A DNA stretch of 35,467 nt from Terrimicrobiaceae bacterium (lineage in GTDB: Bacteria; Verrucomicrobiota; Verrucomicrobiia; Chthoniobacterales; Terrimicrobiaceae), in NCBI GenBank assembly GCA_023258235.1, contig JALQZP010000004.1:1-35467 (forward strand), read 5' to 3'. The stretch's first letter is position 1; each line of letters opens with the position of its first letter. The notes under the pieces are model-generated. The model made no database searches and had not been told where the DNA came from. It saw only the letters and a list, made by a program, of their open reading frames with translations. A program made the translations under genes and the position numbers. This document shows positions 6,767-18,497 of the stretch, piece after piece.

Positions 6767-9700
6767 ATGTCTGAACGCATCCACTTCGGAAAATTGAAAG
6801 AGGCTATCGAGCCACCAAACCTCATTGAATTGCAGCTCAATTCTTATAACGAGTTTTTTCAAAAAGATGTCCCCCTTAACAAACGCAGGGACGTCGGCCT
6901 CCAGGCTGTCTTTCGTGAATTTTTCCCGATCCTTGGTTTCGAAGACAAGTCCTCACTCGATTTTGTAAGTTACGATCTCGGCGAACCAAAAATGTCGGCT
7001 CTCGAGTCGCAGCGTGAGGGACAGACCTACAGCGCCGCTCTTTATGTCACCTTCCGCTACAAAGACGAGCGTAGCACCAAAGAGGAAAAGGTCTACATGG
7101 GTGAGCTGCCACTCATGACCCAGCAGGGCACTTTTGTCATTAACGGCGCGGAGCGTGTCGTGGTCTCCCAATTGCACCGCTCGCCCGGCATTTGTTTCGA
7201 GACTTCCGTTCACACCAATGGCAAGATACTTCACGGATTCCGCATCATTCCCGATCGCGGTTCATGGATTGAAGTTCAATTCGACACAAGCGATCTCCTC
7301 TACGTCTATCTCGATCGCCGCAAACGCCGCCGGAAATTTCTGGCCACCACATTTCTCCGTACCCTCGGGTATCCGAACGACGAGGATATCATCAACCTTT
7401 TCTATAAAACCGAAGACCTCAAACTGAGCGAAAAACTCGACGAAGAGGTCATTGCAACAAAAGTTCTCATCGCCGATATCCGTGACGGAGAACTCACCGT
7501 CGGTCGCGCTTTTGAACCGCTCACGACAGCAATCATCCGCGAACTCATCAAGCTGGGACACAAGTCGGTCAAGGTTGTCGATACGAAAGAAGATGACACG
7601 ATCATCAAATCTTTGAAAAAAGATCCGGCCCACGAAGAGGACGAGGCTCTCAAAGATATCTATCGCAAACTTCGCCCTGGCGATCCACCCACTGTTCAGA
7701 ACAGCCGCAGCATGCTCAAACGGCTTTTCTTTGATGCCAAGCGCTACGACTTGGGGCGCGTCGGTCGTCACAAAATCAATCAAAAGCTCGGCCTCAAGGT
7801 CAACAACGACCAGCGTACACTCACGAAAGAAGATTTCGTCGCTGCGATGAAATATCTTGTTCGCCTCCGTGGCGGAGACGGAATGACCGATGACATCGAT
7901 CACCTGGGTAGCCGTCGCGTCAGGACTGTTGGTGAACTTCTTGCCAACCAATGCCGCGTGGGTCTTTCACGCACCGAGCGTCTCGTCCGCGAACGCATGA
8001 CCTTGTTTGATGTCAACACGGATCAGATCACACCCCAAAAGCTCATCAATCCCAAGTCCCTGAGCGCCGTTGTCCGCGACTTCTTTGGTCGCAGCCAATT
8101 GAGCCAGTTCATGGATCAGACGAATCCTCTTTCGGAGCTGACTCACAAACGCCGTCTCTCCGCCCTCGGGCCAGGAGGTCTCAGCCGAGATCGCGCTGGG
8201 TTCGAGGTTCGTGACGTGCACCCATCGCACTACGGACGCATTTGCCCGATCGAAACCCCTGAAGGCCCAAACATCGGTCTTATCAGCTCCCTGAGCACCT
8301 TTGCCCGCATCAACGAATTCGGATTCATCGAGACTCCTTATCGCAAGGTGGCTAACGGCCGGGTTACCGATGAAGTCGAATACCTCAGCGGCGACCGTGA
8401 TGAAAACTTCTACATCGCCCAAGCCAATTCGGCAGTGGATGGCAAGGGGCATTTGACCGGCGAAAAGGTTTCCGCAAGATATCGCGGTGACTTCCTTGAG
8501 GTTGAACCCGCCCAAATCCAATACATGGACGTTTCCCCGAAACAATTGGTTTCCGTGGCAGCCGGATTGATCCCCTTCTTGGAACACGATGATGCCAACC
8601 GCGCTCTCATGGGCTCGAACATGCAACGTCAAGGCGTTCCACTTCTCGTATCCGAATCCCCGCTTGTCGGAACCGGACTCGAAGCACGCGTCGCACGTGA
8701 TTCCCGCGCCGTTATTTGTGCTGAAGCCAGTGGCAAAGTAGCCTCGGTCACAGCCAACCAAATCATCATCACAAAGGACGGATCGCTTCCCGAAGGCAAG
8801 AAGAAGATCAAACACGATCCCGAAAATGGCGTGCATCTTTATGAGTTGCGCAAATTCATGCGCTCGAATGCAAGCACCTGCATCAATCAAAAGCCGATTG
8901 TTGTAAAAGGTCAGTCGATTAAGAAAGGTGACGTCATTGCGGACGGTCCCAACACGCAAAAAGGCGAACTCGCATTGGGTCGTAACGTGCTCGTGGCATT
9001 CATGCCGTGGAATGGCTACAACTTCGAGGACGCCATCATGATTTCAAAGCGCGTTGTGAAAGAGGACATTTACACCTCGATTCACATCGATGAGTTTGAA
9101 ATCGGCGCTCGTGACACCAAGCTTGGACCAGAGGAAATCACCCGGGACATTCCGAACATCAGCGAGGAAGCTCTGCAAAATTTGGGATCGGATGGCGTGA
9201 TCCGCATCGGTGCCGAAGTAAAGCCTGGCGATATTCTTGTTGGCAAAATCACTCCTAAGAGCGAAACGGAACTCGCGCCTGAAGAAAGACTCCTCCGCGC
9301 GATCTTCGGTGAAAAGGCCGCTGACGTCAAAGACACCTCGCTCACGGTTCCTTCAGGCACTTATGGCATTGTGATGGACGTAAAAGTCTCGTCGAAAAAA
9401 GAAGTCACACGCAGCAAGATGACTCCGGCGGAATCCAAGCGTCAGCAGAAGATGATTGTCGAGGACTACAATAAACGCCAAGAAGAGCTGCACGATCAAC
9501 TCACCGCAGCACTAGCCAATATCCTGCTCAACGAGAAAATTCCTCTGGATGTGGTGAACGCTCAGACGGGAGAAATCATCATTCCCGCCAACCGCAAGAT
9601 CACGAAACAACTCCTTCGTAAGTTGGCCGGCGTATACAATCACGTCGAGATCGATCCGAGCCCGATTCGCAACAAGATCAACGAAATCATTGGTCAGTTT

Positions 9701-10561
9701 GAACACAAGTTTGTGGACTTGGACAATGATCGTGATGCGAACCTCGGCCGCATTGAAAGCGGCGACGACATCGATCCCGGTATTATCAAGCAAGTCAAGG
9801 TTTACATCGCCAGCAAGCGCAAACTCAGCGTGGGTGATAAAATGGCCGGCCGCCATGGAAACAAAGGTGTTGTTGCCAAAATTGTTCCAGAAGAAGATAT
9901 GCCCTATCTCGCGGATGGAACTCCAGTTGACATCGTCTTGAATCCTCTTGGCGTTCCTAGCCGTATGAACGTGGGTCAGGTTCTTGAAACCCACCTTGGC
10001 GTCGCTGCCAAGGCACTTGGATTCAAGGTGGCCACGCCGGTATTCGATGGTATTCCTGAATCCAAGATTCGTGAATTCCTCGGGGAAGCTCGCAAAGTGG
10101 ATGGTTTCACTTGGATCAATGAAAACGCCAAGTCCACCCTTTATGATGGACTTACCGGCGAACCATTCGACCAACAAGTCGTTGTCGGATACATTTACAT
10201 GTTGAAACTCGGACACTTGGTTGCCGACAAAATCCATGCCCGCGCCGTTGGGCCATACAGCCTCGTCACCCAGCAACCGCTTGGTGGAAAAGCCCAGTAT
10301 GGTGGACAACGTTTCGGAGAGATGGAAGTCTGGGCCTTGCAGGCTTACGGCGCTGCTTATACATTGCAGGAACTTCTGACTGTGAAATCCGATGACGTTG
10401 CAGGTCGCACGCGCATCTACGAAAGCATTGTCAAGGGAGATAACTCTCTCGAAGCAGGCACACCGGAATCCTTTAATGTGCTCATTAAAGAAATGCAGGG
10501 CCTCGGCCTTGATGTCCGTGTGGGAGGAAAAGAGCCGGCTTTAAGCGAAGGAATCGCCTAA
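6767..10561 (+). CDS. rpoB: DNA-directed RNA polymerase subunit beta
   Basis: 1264 aa; [64 protein letters not shown] and [14 protein letters not shown] motifs. Confidence 0.99.
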   Translation: MSERIHFGKLKEAIEPPNLIELQLNSYNEFFQKDVPLNKRRDVGLQAVFREFFPILGFEDKSSLDFVSYDLGEPKMSALESQREGQTYSAALYVTFRYKDERSTKEEKVYMGELPLMTQQGTFVINGAERVVVSQLHRSPGICFETSVHTNGKILHGFRIIPDRGSWIEVQFDTSDLLYVYLDRRKRRRKFLATTFLRTLGYPNDEDIINLFYKTEDLKLSEKLDEEVIATKVLIADIRDGELTVGRAFEPLTTAIIRELIKLGHKSVKVVDTKEDDTIIKSLKKDPAHEEDEALKDIYRKLRPGDPPTVQNSRSMLKRLFFDAKRYDLGRVGRHKINQKLGLKVNNDQRTLTKEDFVAAMKYLVRLRGGDGMTDDIDHLGSRRVRTVGELLANQCRVGLSRTERLVRERMTLFDVNTDQITPQKLINPKSLSAVVRDFFGRSQLSQFMDQTNPLSELTHKRRLSALGPGGLSRDRAGFEVRDVHPSHYGRICPIETPEGPNIGLISSLSTFARINEFGFIETPYRKVANGRVTDEVEYLSGDRDENFYIAQANSAVDGKGHLTGEKVSARYRGDFLEVEPAQIQYMDVSPKQLVSVAAGLIPFLEHDDANRALMGSNMQRQGVPLLVSESPLVGTGLEARVARDSRAVICAEASGKVASVTANQIIITKDGSLPEGKKKIKHDPENGVHLYELRKFMRSNASTCINQKPIVVKGQSIKKGDVIADGPNTQKGELALGRNVLVAFMPWNGYNFEDAIMISKRVVKEDIYTSIHIDEFEIGARDTKLGPEEITRDIPNISEEALQNLGSDGVIRIGAEVKPGDILVGKITPKSETELAPEERLLRAIFGEKAADVKDTSLTVPSGTYGIVMDVKVSSKKEVTRSKMTPAESKRQQKMIVEDYNKRQEELHDQLTAALANILLNEKIPLDVVNAQTGEIIIPANRKITKQLLRKLAGVYNHVEIDPSPIRNKINEIIGQFEHKFVDLDNDRDANLGRIESGDDIDPGIIKQVKVYIASKRKLSVGDKMAGRHGNKGVVAKIVPEEDMPYLADGTPVDIVLNPLGVPSRMNVGQVLETHLGVAAKALGFKVATPVFDGIPESKIREFLGEARKVDGFTWINENAKSTLYDGLTGEPFDQQVVVGYIYMLKLGHLVADKIHARAVGPYSLVTQQPLGGKAQYGGQRFGEMEVWALQAYGAAYTLQELLTVKSDDVAGRTRIYESIVKGDNSLEAGTPESFNVLIKEMQGLGLDVRVGGKEPALSEGIA

Positions 10562-10601
10562 ACATCATTACTCGAACTAAATCTGACGAACCATATCATA
10601 C

Positions 10602-13600
10602 ATGAAAGATATTAATATCCGCGAAGCCATGGGGGACTCGAAGCCAGTCGGTTTTGATGAGGTGGCCATCACTGTGGCCTCACCAGAATCCATGCGTAGC
10701 TGGAGTAAGGGTGAAGTAAAAAATCCTGAAACGATCAATTATCGCACATTCAAACCCGAAAAGGGCGGTCTGTTCTGTGAGCGTATTTTCGGCCCCACTC
10801 GGGACTGGGAGTGCTCGTGCGGTAAATACAAACGCATCAAACACAAAGGTGTCATTTGCGATCGTTGCGGCGTAGAGGTTACCGTATCGCGTGTCCGCCG
10901 TGAGCGGATGGGCCACATTGATCTCGCTGTTCCTGTCTCACACATCTGGTTCTACAAGTGCATGCCTTCCCGCTTGGGGCTCATGCTGGATATGACGTCC
11001 CGCCAACTCGAACGCGTCATCTACTATGAAGATTTTGTAGTGATCGATCCGGGCAACACACCCCTTGAGCGTTGCCAACTCCTGACAGAAACGGAATTCC
11101 GCGATGCCGAGGAGCAATATGGTGAAAACTTCACCGCTTCCATGGGCGCTGAAGCGATCCACAAGCTTCTTTCAAATATCGATCTGGCCAACCTCCAAGT
11201 CGAAATTGAAAATGCCATGGGCTCGACCCGCAGCAAACAGCTTCGGAAGAAATATGCCAAGCGACTCAAATTGGTTCAGGGTTTCATGGAGTCCAAGACG
11301 CGTCCAGAATGGATGATTTTGAATGTCCTTCCCGTGATCCCGCCGGACCTGCGCCCGCTCGTGCCATTGGAGGGCGGACGATTTGCGACATCCGACCTGA
11401 ACGATCTCTATCGCCGGGTTATCAACCGCAACAACCGCTTGCGAACACTCCTCCAGCTCAAAACCCCCGAAGTGATCATTCGCAATGAAAAGCGCATGCT
11501 CCAGGAGTCTGTTGATGCCCTCTTCGACAATGGTCGCCACGGCCGTGCGGTTACGGGCGCTGCGAACCGACCACTCAAATCCCTGAGCGACATGCTCAAA
11601 GGCAAGGGAGGCCGCTTCCGTCAAAACCTTCTCGGCAAGCGTGTTGATTACTCTGGGCGTTCCGTTATCGTTATCGGCCCCGAGTTGAAACTCAACCAAT
11701 GCGGTCTTCCCAAGAAAATGGCATTGGTTCTTTTCGAGCCATTCATCATTCGCAGACTCAAAGAGTTGGGATATGTCCACACGGTCCGAAGCGCAAAGAA
11801 ACTCATCGAGCGTCAAACACCTGAAGTGTGGGACATTCTTGAAGAAGTCACAAAGGGTCACCCTGTTCTTCTTAACCGTGCTCCTACCCTTCACCGCCTA
11901 TCGATCCAGGCCTTTGAGCCTATCTTGATTGAAGGTGAAGCGATCCGCGTTCATCCGCTTGTTTGTACGGCTTACAACGCCGACTTCGACGGTGACCAAA
12001 TGGCTGTTCACGTCCCACTTTCCACTGAAGCCCAGATGGAAGCCCGGATGTTGATGCTGGCACCTAACAACATCTTCTCGCCTTCGAGCGGAAAGCCGAT
12101 CACCACACCATCCCAAGACATTCCGCTCGGTTGCTACTATCTGACACAAAAACCTCGCGCCGAGGATGCGGCGAAAGATAAGCGCTTACCGATTTTTGGA
12201 AATCCGGATGAAGTGGAGTTGGCGCTAACCGATCGCGCCATCCGCACCCACACTCGGATTCTTTATAAAAATCCGGATTTCGGTGTTCAAACCATTTACG
12301 GCGACTCCGAGCCCAAGATTCTTGAGACCACTGCTGGCCGTGTCGTTTTCAACCAAATCTGGCCTAAAGAACTTGGTTTCTATAATAAGGTTTGCGGTAA
12401 AAAACAACTCTCCGACATTATTTGGCGCTGCTACAAAGCGTCGGGTCAGCAAACGACTGTTGAAACACTCGACCGTCTCAAGGCGCTTGGCTTCCGCGAA
12501 GCCACAAAAGCCGGCGTGTCAATCGGTATCAATGATATGATGGTTCCCAAGGAGAAGTCTCAACTCCTTGAAAAGGCCTATCGCGAGGTCGCCGAAGTGG
12601 CCAAGCAATACCGCAGAGGTATTATCACCGATGGCGAGCGCAAGAATAAGGTTCAAGACATTTGGACCCATGCAGGCGAAGAAATTGCCAACGCTCTATT
12701 CCGGACTCTGGAATATAACGACAACAAGCGCGACATGAACCCCGTCTTCATGATGGTGGATTCCGGCGCCCGCGGCAACCGTACCCAGGTCAAACAGCTG
12801 GCAGGTATGCGCGGACAGATGGCTAAACCTTCGGGCGAAATCATCGAGCAGCCTATTACCGCCAACTTCCGTGAAGGCCTGACGGTGCTCGAATACTTCA
12901 TCTCCGCCCACGGAGCTCGTAAGGGCCTTGCGGATACCGCGCTCAAGACGGCGGATTCCGGTTACTTGACCCGTAAGCTCGTTGATGCAGCTCAAGACGT
13001 CATCATCACTATCGATGATTGCGGCACAGCCAATGGCATCGTTGTTCGTCCGATCTACGAAGGTGACGAAGAAGTTGTTAGCCTCTCGACCCGCATCATT
13101 GGCCGTATCAGCTGCGAAACTGTCAAAGATCCGATCACAAACAAGGCCATCATCAAGGCCAATCAGCTTGTCGATGAGGAAACAGCCGCAGCGCTGGACA
13201 AGGTGGGCCACGAGCAACTCAAAATCCGCTCAGCCCTGACCTGCGAATCCAAGCGTGGCATCTGCGTGCGTTGCTACGGACGCAATCTTTCCACCGGCGG
13301 ACTTATCAAGCTCGGCGAAGCTGTCGGAATTATTGCCGCCCAATCGATCGGCGAACCCGGCACCCAGCTCACGATGCGAACCTTCCACGTCGGTGGTGCT
13401 GCGAGCCAGACCTTCAAGCAGCCGATTATCAAAGCCAAAAATGATGGCACTGTTCGCTTCAACGACCTTAAGGTTGTCGAAACCGTCGAGAAAACCTACG
13501 TCGTTCTCAACAAGAACGGTAGCGTTTCACTCCATGCCAAAGACGGTCGTGAACTCGAAAGCCACGTTGTGGTTGTGGGCTCCGTGATTTCCGTCGCGGA

Positions 13601-14714
13601 TGGCTCGACTGTCAAAAAAGGCGAAACATTTATTCAGTGGGATCCCTATAACGTTCCGATCATCACAGAAAAAGCTGGCCGCATCGAATTCCGTGACATG
13701 ATTCCTGGTGTTACCATTCGCCAAGAAATTGACGAATCCACCGGCGTGCGCGGAACTGTCGTTATCGAGCACAAGGAAGATCTGCATCCACAGATTATCG
13801 TTGTAAACGAAGCGAAGAACGTCCTCGCCAGCTACTCGATTCCTGCAGGCGCTCACATCGAAGTCAAAGAAGGCGCCAAGGTTCCTGCCGGACAGCGCGT
13901 GGCCCGTACACCGCGTAAGATCGGCAAGACCAAGGACATCACAGGCGGTCTTCCACGTGTGGCCGAGCTTTTCGAAGCCAGAAGGCCGAAAGACGCTGCG
14001 GATATCGCCAAAATCGACGGTATTGTGGACATCGGTGGAACTGTACGCGCCAAGCGTCGCCTGATTGTTATTGACCCGGAAACAAAGCAGGAAGAGGAAC
14101 ACCTCATCCCGCTCAACAAGCACATCATTGTCTTCAAAGGTGATCTTGTCAAAAAAGGCCAACAACTCACAGAAGGCCCTGTCGTTCCGCATGAGATCCT
14201 TGAAATCTGTGGACCACAAGAACTTCAAGAGCACCTGCTCAACGAGGTTCAAGAAGTCTATCGCCTACAAGGTGTCGAAATTAACGATAAACACATCGAA
14301 ATCATCGTTCGTCAAATGCTTCGCAAGGTCAAAATCACCGAGCAGGGAGACACCACTCTCCTCTGGGGTGATCAAGTCGACCGCCTCGCCTTCGACGCCG
14401 AAAACGAAGCAGTCATCAAAAAAGGCGGCAAGCCCGCTGAAGCCAACCCTGTTCTATTGGGAATTACCAAAACCGCCCTTGAAACGGACAGCTTCATCTC
14501 GGCCGCTTCATTCCAAGACACAACTCGCGTATTGACCGAAGCCGCCACACTCGGCAGAGTTGATCGCCTCCGCGGATTCAAAGAAAACGTCATCATGGGT
14601 CATCTAATTCCTGCTGGAACTGGATTCCACACCCATCGTAACATCGCTATCACCCAGTCGGGCGATGGACTTGAAGCCACCAGCAAAGAAGAATCACAAA
14701 AAGTCGCCAGTTAA
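10602..14714 (+). CDS. rpoC: DNA-directed RNA polymerase subunit beta'
   Basis: 1370 aa; zinc-binding [24 protein letters not shown] and catalytic [13 protein letters not shown]. Confidence 0.99.
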   Translation: MKDINIREAMGDSKPVGFDEVAITVASPESMRSWSKGEVKNPETINYRTFKPEKGGLFCERIFGPTRDWECSCGKYKRIKHKGVICDRCGVEVTVSRVRRERMGHIDLAVPVSHIWFYKCMPSRLGLMLDMTSRQLERVIYYEDFVVIDPGNTPLERCQLLTETEFRDAEEQYGENFTASMGAEAIHKLLSNIDLANLQVEIENAMGSTRSKQLRKKYAKRLKLVQGFMESKTRPEWMILNVLPVIPPDLRPLVPLEGGRFATSDLNDLYRRVINRNNRLRTLLQLKTPEVIIRNEKRMLQESVDALFDNGRHGRAVTGAANRPLKSLSDMLKGKGGRFRQNLLGKRVDYSGRSVIVIGPELKLNQCGLPKKMALVLFEPFIIRRLKELGYVHTVRSAKKLIERQTPEVWDILEEVTKGHPVLLNRAPTLHRLSIQAFEPILIEGEAIRVHPLVCTAYNADFDGDQMAVHVPLSTEAQMEARMLMLAPNNIFSPSSGKPITTPSQDIPLGCYYLTQKPRAEDAAKDKRLPIFGNPDEVELALTDRAIRTHTRILYKNPDFGVQTIYGDSEPKILETTAGRVVFNQIWPKELGFYNKVCGKKQLSDIIWRCYKASGQQTTVETLDRLKALGFREATKAGVSIGINDMMVPKEKSQLLEKAYREVAEVAKQYRRGIITDGERKNKVQDIWTHAGEEIANALFRTLEYNDNKRDMNPVFMMVDSGARGNRTQVKQLAGMRGQMAKPSGEIIEQPITANFREGLTVLEYFISAHGARKGLADTALKTADSGYLTRKLVDAAQDVIITIDDCGTANGIVVRPIYEGDEEVVSLSTRIIGRISCETVKDPITNKAIIKANQLVDEETAAALDKVGHEQLKIRSALTCESKRGICVRCYGRNLSTGGLIKLGEAVGIIAAQSIGEPGTQLTMRTFHVGGAASQTFKQPIIKAKNDGTVRFNDLKVVETVEKTYVVLNKNGSVSLHAKDGRELESHVVVVGSVISVADGSTVKKGETFIQWDPYNVPIITEKAGRIEFRDMIPGVTIRQEIDESTGVRGTVVIEHKEDLHPQIIVVNEAKNVLASYSIPAGAHIEVKEGAKVPAGQRVARTPRKIGKTKDITGGLPRVAELFEARRPKDAADIAKIDGIVDIGGTVRAKRRLIVIDPETKQEEEHLIPLNKHIIVFKGDLVKKGQQLTEGPVVPHEILEICGPQELQEHLLNEVQEVYRLQGVEINDKHIEIIVRQMLRKVKITEQGDTTLLWGDQVDRLAFDAENEAVIKKGGKPAEANPVLLGITKTALETDSFISAASFQDTTRVLTEAATLGRVDRLRGFKENVIMGHLIPAGTGFHTHRNIAITQSGDGLEATSKEESQKVAS

Positions 14715-14729
14715 TCCCAACCAACCACC

Positions 14730-15476
14730 ATGTCAGAATCAGCTAAAAATCCGAATATCGAACTCATGACGGAGCTTCTCGAGGCTGGCGTCCACTACGG
14801 ACACCAGACCAAGCGATGGAATCCCAAAATGCGCGATTACATTCTCGAGGAAAAAAACTCGATCTACATCATCGATATCGCTCATACGATCGATCAACTC
14901 GACCGCGCCACCACATACCTGAAGAATCTCATCCGCAATGGCGGCAAGGCTTTGATTGTTGGAACCAAAAAACAAGCGCAGGAAGCGGTCCGTGAAGCCG
15001 CAGAGGCAACCGGCCAACTCTACGTCAACCAACGCTGGTTGGGCGGCACACTTACCAATCTGACCACGATCCGCCGCAGCGTGGCTCGTCTGAAAGAAAT
15101 TCAAGCCCTCGAAAAATCTCCTGCTTTTGCAAAGATCAACAAGGCCGAGGCATCTTCCATCCGTCGCGAGGGAGCCAAGCTTCTGCACAATCTGGGCGGC
15201 ATCGTGGCCATGGAAAAGCTCCCCGACGTCCTCATCGTCGTTGATACCCTTCGCGAGGAGATCGCCGTGGCCGAAGCCAACCGCTTGGGCATCCCGATCA
15301 TTGCCATCGTTGACACAAACAGCAACCCCGAGAAAATCGAGTATCCTATCGCTGGCAACGACGACGCCATTCGTTCCATCCGCCTTGTCCTGTCCAAAAT
15401 CGTTCAGGCCATCTTGGAAGCGAAGGGTGTATCCGCAAAAACGGCAACTCCGGAACTCGCCGCTGTATCCGAGTAG
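14730..15476 (+). CDS. rpsB: 30S ribosomal protein S2
   Basis: [23 protein letters not shown]...[13 protein letters not shown]-like region ([27 protein letters not shown]) and [35 protein letters not shown]. Confidence 0.98.
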   Translation: MSESAKNPNIELMTELLEAGVHYGHQTKRWNPKMRDYILEEKNSIYIIDIAHTIDQLDRATTYLKNLIRNGGKALIVGTKKQAQEAVREAAEATGQLYVNQRWLGGTLTNLTTIRRSVARLKEIQALEKSPAFAKINKAEASSIRREGAKLLHNLGGIVAMEKLPDVLIVVDTLREEIAVAEANRLGIPIIAIVDTNSNPEKIEYPIAGNDDAIRSIRLVLSKIVQAILEAKGVSAKTATPELAAVSE

Positions 15477-15624
15477 GGATTCCATAACCCGGCATTAAGT
15501 TTTTAAACTCGTTTTAAAAAATGGGCGTCTGTGAATCCCGATTCCTGGCGTCCATCTTAATCCGGATAGCCTTTATCTCTTCTCAGCCATTTCAACAGTA
15601 AGATTTTTTTAGTACTCATTTCCC

Positions 15625-16224
15625 ATGTCTGATATTTCACCAAGCCTCGTCAAAGAACTCCGCGAAAAAACAAATGCGGGGATGATGGATTGCAAAAACG
15701 CCCTTTCGGAAGCGAAAGGCGACATTGCCGCTGCTGAGGATATTCTTCGCAAAAAAGGCATCGCCAGCGCTGGTAAGAAAGCCTCCCGCGAGGCCAAGGA
15801 GGGCATTGTGGCCTCCTACATCCACCTCCAAGGCAAAGTTGGCGTCCTCGTCGAAATCAACTGCGAAACGGACTTTGTTGCCAAAAACGAAATCTTCCGT
15901 GATTTCGTTAAAGACGTGACTCTCCATATCGCCGCAGCCCACCCGCTCTATGTCTCTCGCGATCAAGTCCCAGAGACTCTCCTCGCACGCGAGCGCGATG
16001 TCGCCGCCGGCCAAGTTGCTGGAAAACCCGCCAACATCATTGAGAAAATCGTCGAAGGTAAAATCGAGAAATTTTACTCCACGATCTGCCTTTTGGAGCA
16101 GGCCTTCATCAAGAATCCGGAACTCAGCATTCAGGATCTCGTGAAAAGCAAAATTGCCGAGTTGGGCGAAAACATTATTATCCGCCGCTTCACACGCTAT
16201 AGTGTCGGTGAAGAAATTGTCTAA
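15625..16224 (+). CDS. tsf: Translation elongation factor Ts
   Basis: VKELREKTNAGMMDCKNALSEAKGDIAAAEDILRKKGIASAGKKASREAKEGIV...EINCETDFVAKNEIF. Confidence 0.98.
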   Translation: MSDISPSLVKELREKTNAGMMDCKNALSEAKGDIAAAEDILRKKGIASAGKKASREAKEGIVASYIHLQGKVGVLVEINCETDFVAKNEIFRDFVKDVTLHIAAAHPLYVSRDQVPETLLARERDVAAGQVAGKPANIIEKIVEGKIEKFYSTICLLEQAFIKNPELSIQDLVKSKIAELGENIIIRRFTRYSVGEEIV

Positions 16225-16336
16225 GTCTCCCGCTGGATATCCTGTTCAAAAAATTAAATCGAGAGGCGGTTCGTTACTCCTGCAGGGATCACTCCCGACT
16301 GGTCGTAGCAACCGCTTCTTTCGTTAAACCACCAAG

Positions 16337-17947
16337 ATGCTCACAATCCGAAATCTGAGAAAATCCCATGGCGGCCGCGTCCTTTTCGACTCCGCTGCGA
16401 TGCAAGTGAACTACGGCGATCATGTGGCCCTCGTTGGCCCGAATGGGGCCGGCAAGTCGACTCTTTTTTCGATTATTCTCAAGCGCGACGAACCCGATGC
16501 AGGAACAGTCCAGCGTGATGAGTGGACTATGATTGGCTACCTGCCGCAGGAGGGGGAAGCTGTGGGAGAGGAAACCGCTCTCGACATCTCCACTGGCCGG
16601 GGCGGCGAGGTGCAAGCGTTGGAAAAAAAACTCGCCGAACTGGAAGCCCAAGGCATCGTTGATGGTCCGGACTATCTCGAAGCCCACGCGATGCATGAGG
16701 CTCTCAGCAACCCTCGAACCGACGCCAAGGCGAAGAAAATGCTCAAAGGACTCGGGTTCAGCGAGGCCGACTGGAATCGCCCCGCCAAGGAACTCAGCGG
16801 AGGATGGGTGATGCGCGCCCACCTTGCCCGTCTCTTGGTCATGGAGCCCGACCTCCTGCTCCTTGACGAACCCACGAACCACCTCGACCTGCTTTCCCTT
16901 CTGTGGCTTCAGCAATACTTGAAGACTTGCTCGAGCGCCCTTTTGCTCATTTCCCACGACCGTGAGTTCATGGATGCGCTTGTCGATAATGTCTACGAAA
17001 TTTCGGCACAGAAACTTGTTCACTACAAGGGCAACTACTCCGAGGCCATGCTCCAACGGGAGCGCAATTACGAAATCCAATACGCTTCCTGGAAAAACCA
17101 GCAAAAGGAAATCGACGCCCTTCAAGAGTTCGCCGACCGGTTTCGCTCCGTTTCCTCAAAAGCCGCCCAGGCCCAAAGCAAGCTCAAGCAAATCGAGCGC
17201 ATGGAAAAAATCGATCGTCCGGAGGCTCCCCGCAAACCATTCCGCTTCCGTATTCCCCAGCCGGAGCGGGGAGGACAGAGAGCAGCGATATTGGAAGGCA
17301 TCCAAATGGCCTATGGAGACCATGTCGTCTATCGCAATCTGGATCTCATCATCGAACGTGGCGAACGCACCGCGCTTGTTGGCCCCAATGGTGCGGGCAA
17401 ATCAACCCTCCTCAAGATCCTTGCCGGCGTGGCTCCCTACCAAAAGGGCACTTGCCAATTCGGCCATAACTCCAAAATCGGCTACTTCAGTCAACATCGC
17501 GCAGCCACACTCAATCCCGAATTCTCGCTACTCGAGGAAATCATGGCCAGCAGCGGCACACTCCGTGAAGACGAAGCCCGCAGCATCCTTGGCTCCTTTC
17601 TTTTCCGAAAAGACGATATCCACAAAAAAACAGCCGTCCTGAGTGGTGGCGAGAAGACCCGATTGAACCTCATCAAATTTCTCGTCAACCCTCCCAACCT
17701 TCTTCTGATGGATGAGCCCACCACCCACTTGGACATCCTCACTGTGGAGTCGCTCGTGCTCGCCCTGGAGGCCTACGAAGGCACGCTCGTCTTCATCTCG
17801 CACGATGTTCATTTCATCCGCAAACTCGCGAACCGCATTCTCCACATCAATGCCGGCCAGGCCGTTTCTTACCCGGGCGGCTACGACTATTTTCTCGAGA
17901 AATCCGGACTACTCGGTTCCGAGCGCTTCGCCCTGACGGCCGAGTGA
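16337..17947 (+). CDS. ABC-F family ATP-binding protein
   Basis: Two ABC domains (GPNGAGKST twice, LSGGW and LSGGEKTRLNL, LLLLDEPTNHLD and LLLMDEPTTHLD) with no TM segments. Confidence 0.93.
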   Translation: MLTIRNLRKSHGGRVLFDSAAMQVNYGDHVALVGPNGAGKSTLFSIILKRDEPDAGTVQRDEWTMIGYLPQEGEAVGEETALDISTGRGGEVQALEKKLAELEAQGIVDGPDYLEAHAMHEALSNPRTDAKAKKMLKGLGFSEADWNRPAKELSGGWVMRAHLARLLVMEPDLLLLDEPTNHLDLLSLLWLQQYLKTCSSALLLISHDREFMDALVDNVYEISAQKLVHYKGNYSEAMLQRERNYEIQYASWKNQQKEIDALQEFADRFRSVSSKAAQAQSKLKQIERMEKIDRPEAPRKPFRFRIPQPERGGQRAAILEGIQMAYGDHVVYRNLDLIIERGERTALVGPNGAGKSTLLKILAGVAPYQKGTCQFGHNSKIGYFSQHRAATLNPEFSLLEEIMASSGTLREDEARSILGSFLFRKDDIHKKTAVLSGGEKTRLNLIKFLVNPPNLLLMDEPTTHLDILTVESLVLALEAYEGTLVFISHDVHFIRKLANRILHINAGQAVSYPGGYDYFLEKSGLLGSERFALTAE

Positions 17948-18002
17948 GCCTGAAAAAAGGCATCATGATTCGGGGACTCAAGCGTATTGCTAAAACAAAC
18001 CT

Positions 18003-18416
18003 ATGAAATACCCACGCTCACCCAAAGATCAGGTCGGCGGTCTCGTTTACCTTGGCCGCATGCTCGACAAAATCCGACTCATGGCTGCCGGTGAACTTCA
18101 TCCCGAGCTGCACGCCAACCTGGGAAAGGGTTTCGACGAGCGAATCATGACCTTTCTGGGCGTCGACTATGACGCCATTCGCACTCGGACTCTCCATGGA
18201 GGCACTGATGAAGAGGTGCTCGAATGGTGTTGTCAAAAGGGTAAACGCCCCAACGCCGAACAAATCGAAATCTGGAACGCCTTCATGGTCAAACGCGGCT
18301 GGAATGACGACTTGTCCGAGACCCTTATTCGCCGGAAGAAGGAAAGCTCCTTTGAAAACCGTGACGATATCCAAACGATGTTCGCCTACATCGATGCTGA
18401 CGAAGGTCGTGCCTGA
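18003..18416 (+). CDS. DUF5069-like protein
   Basis: 137 aa MKYPRSPKDQVGGLVYLGRMLDKIRLMAAGELHPELHANLGKGFDERIMTFLGVDY resembles the DUF5069 pattern. Family call is from memory. Confidence 0.65.
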   Translation: MKYPRSPKDQVGGLVYLGRMLDKIRLMAAGELHPELHANLGKGFDERIMTFLGVDYDAIRTRTLHGGTDEEVLEWCCQKGKRPNAEQIEIWNAFMVKRGWNDDLSETLIRRKKESSFENRDDIQTMFAYIDADEGRA

Positions 18417-18497
18417 TTCGTCAACGCAATCATGACGCCCCCGTTTTTCCGTGATTTTCATTGAGGAAAACCAACTGCTCGACCACTTTCATTCCAC

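Noticed and set aside
8080-8170. Possible rifampicin-resistance substitutions in RpoB
   Set aside because: The region reads [23 protein letters not shown]. The key Asp516, His526 and Ser531 equivalents (E. coli numbering) are present, so no resistance call is supported.
7967-8959. 330-aa minus-strand ORF
   Set aside because: Antisense to rpoB. No domain-like sequence; a typical shadow ORF of a strongly biased coding gene. The same applies to 7262-7951, 9512-10309, 11172-11894 and 13527-14252.
16261-16320. Inverted repeat GCGGTT...AACCGC after tsf as a terminator
   Set aside because: The loop is about 38 nt, the stem is short, and there is no proper T-tract, so support is too weak.
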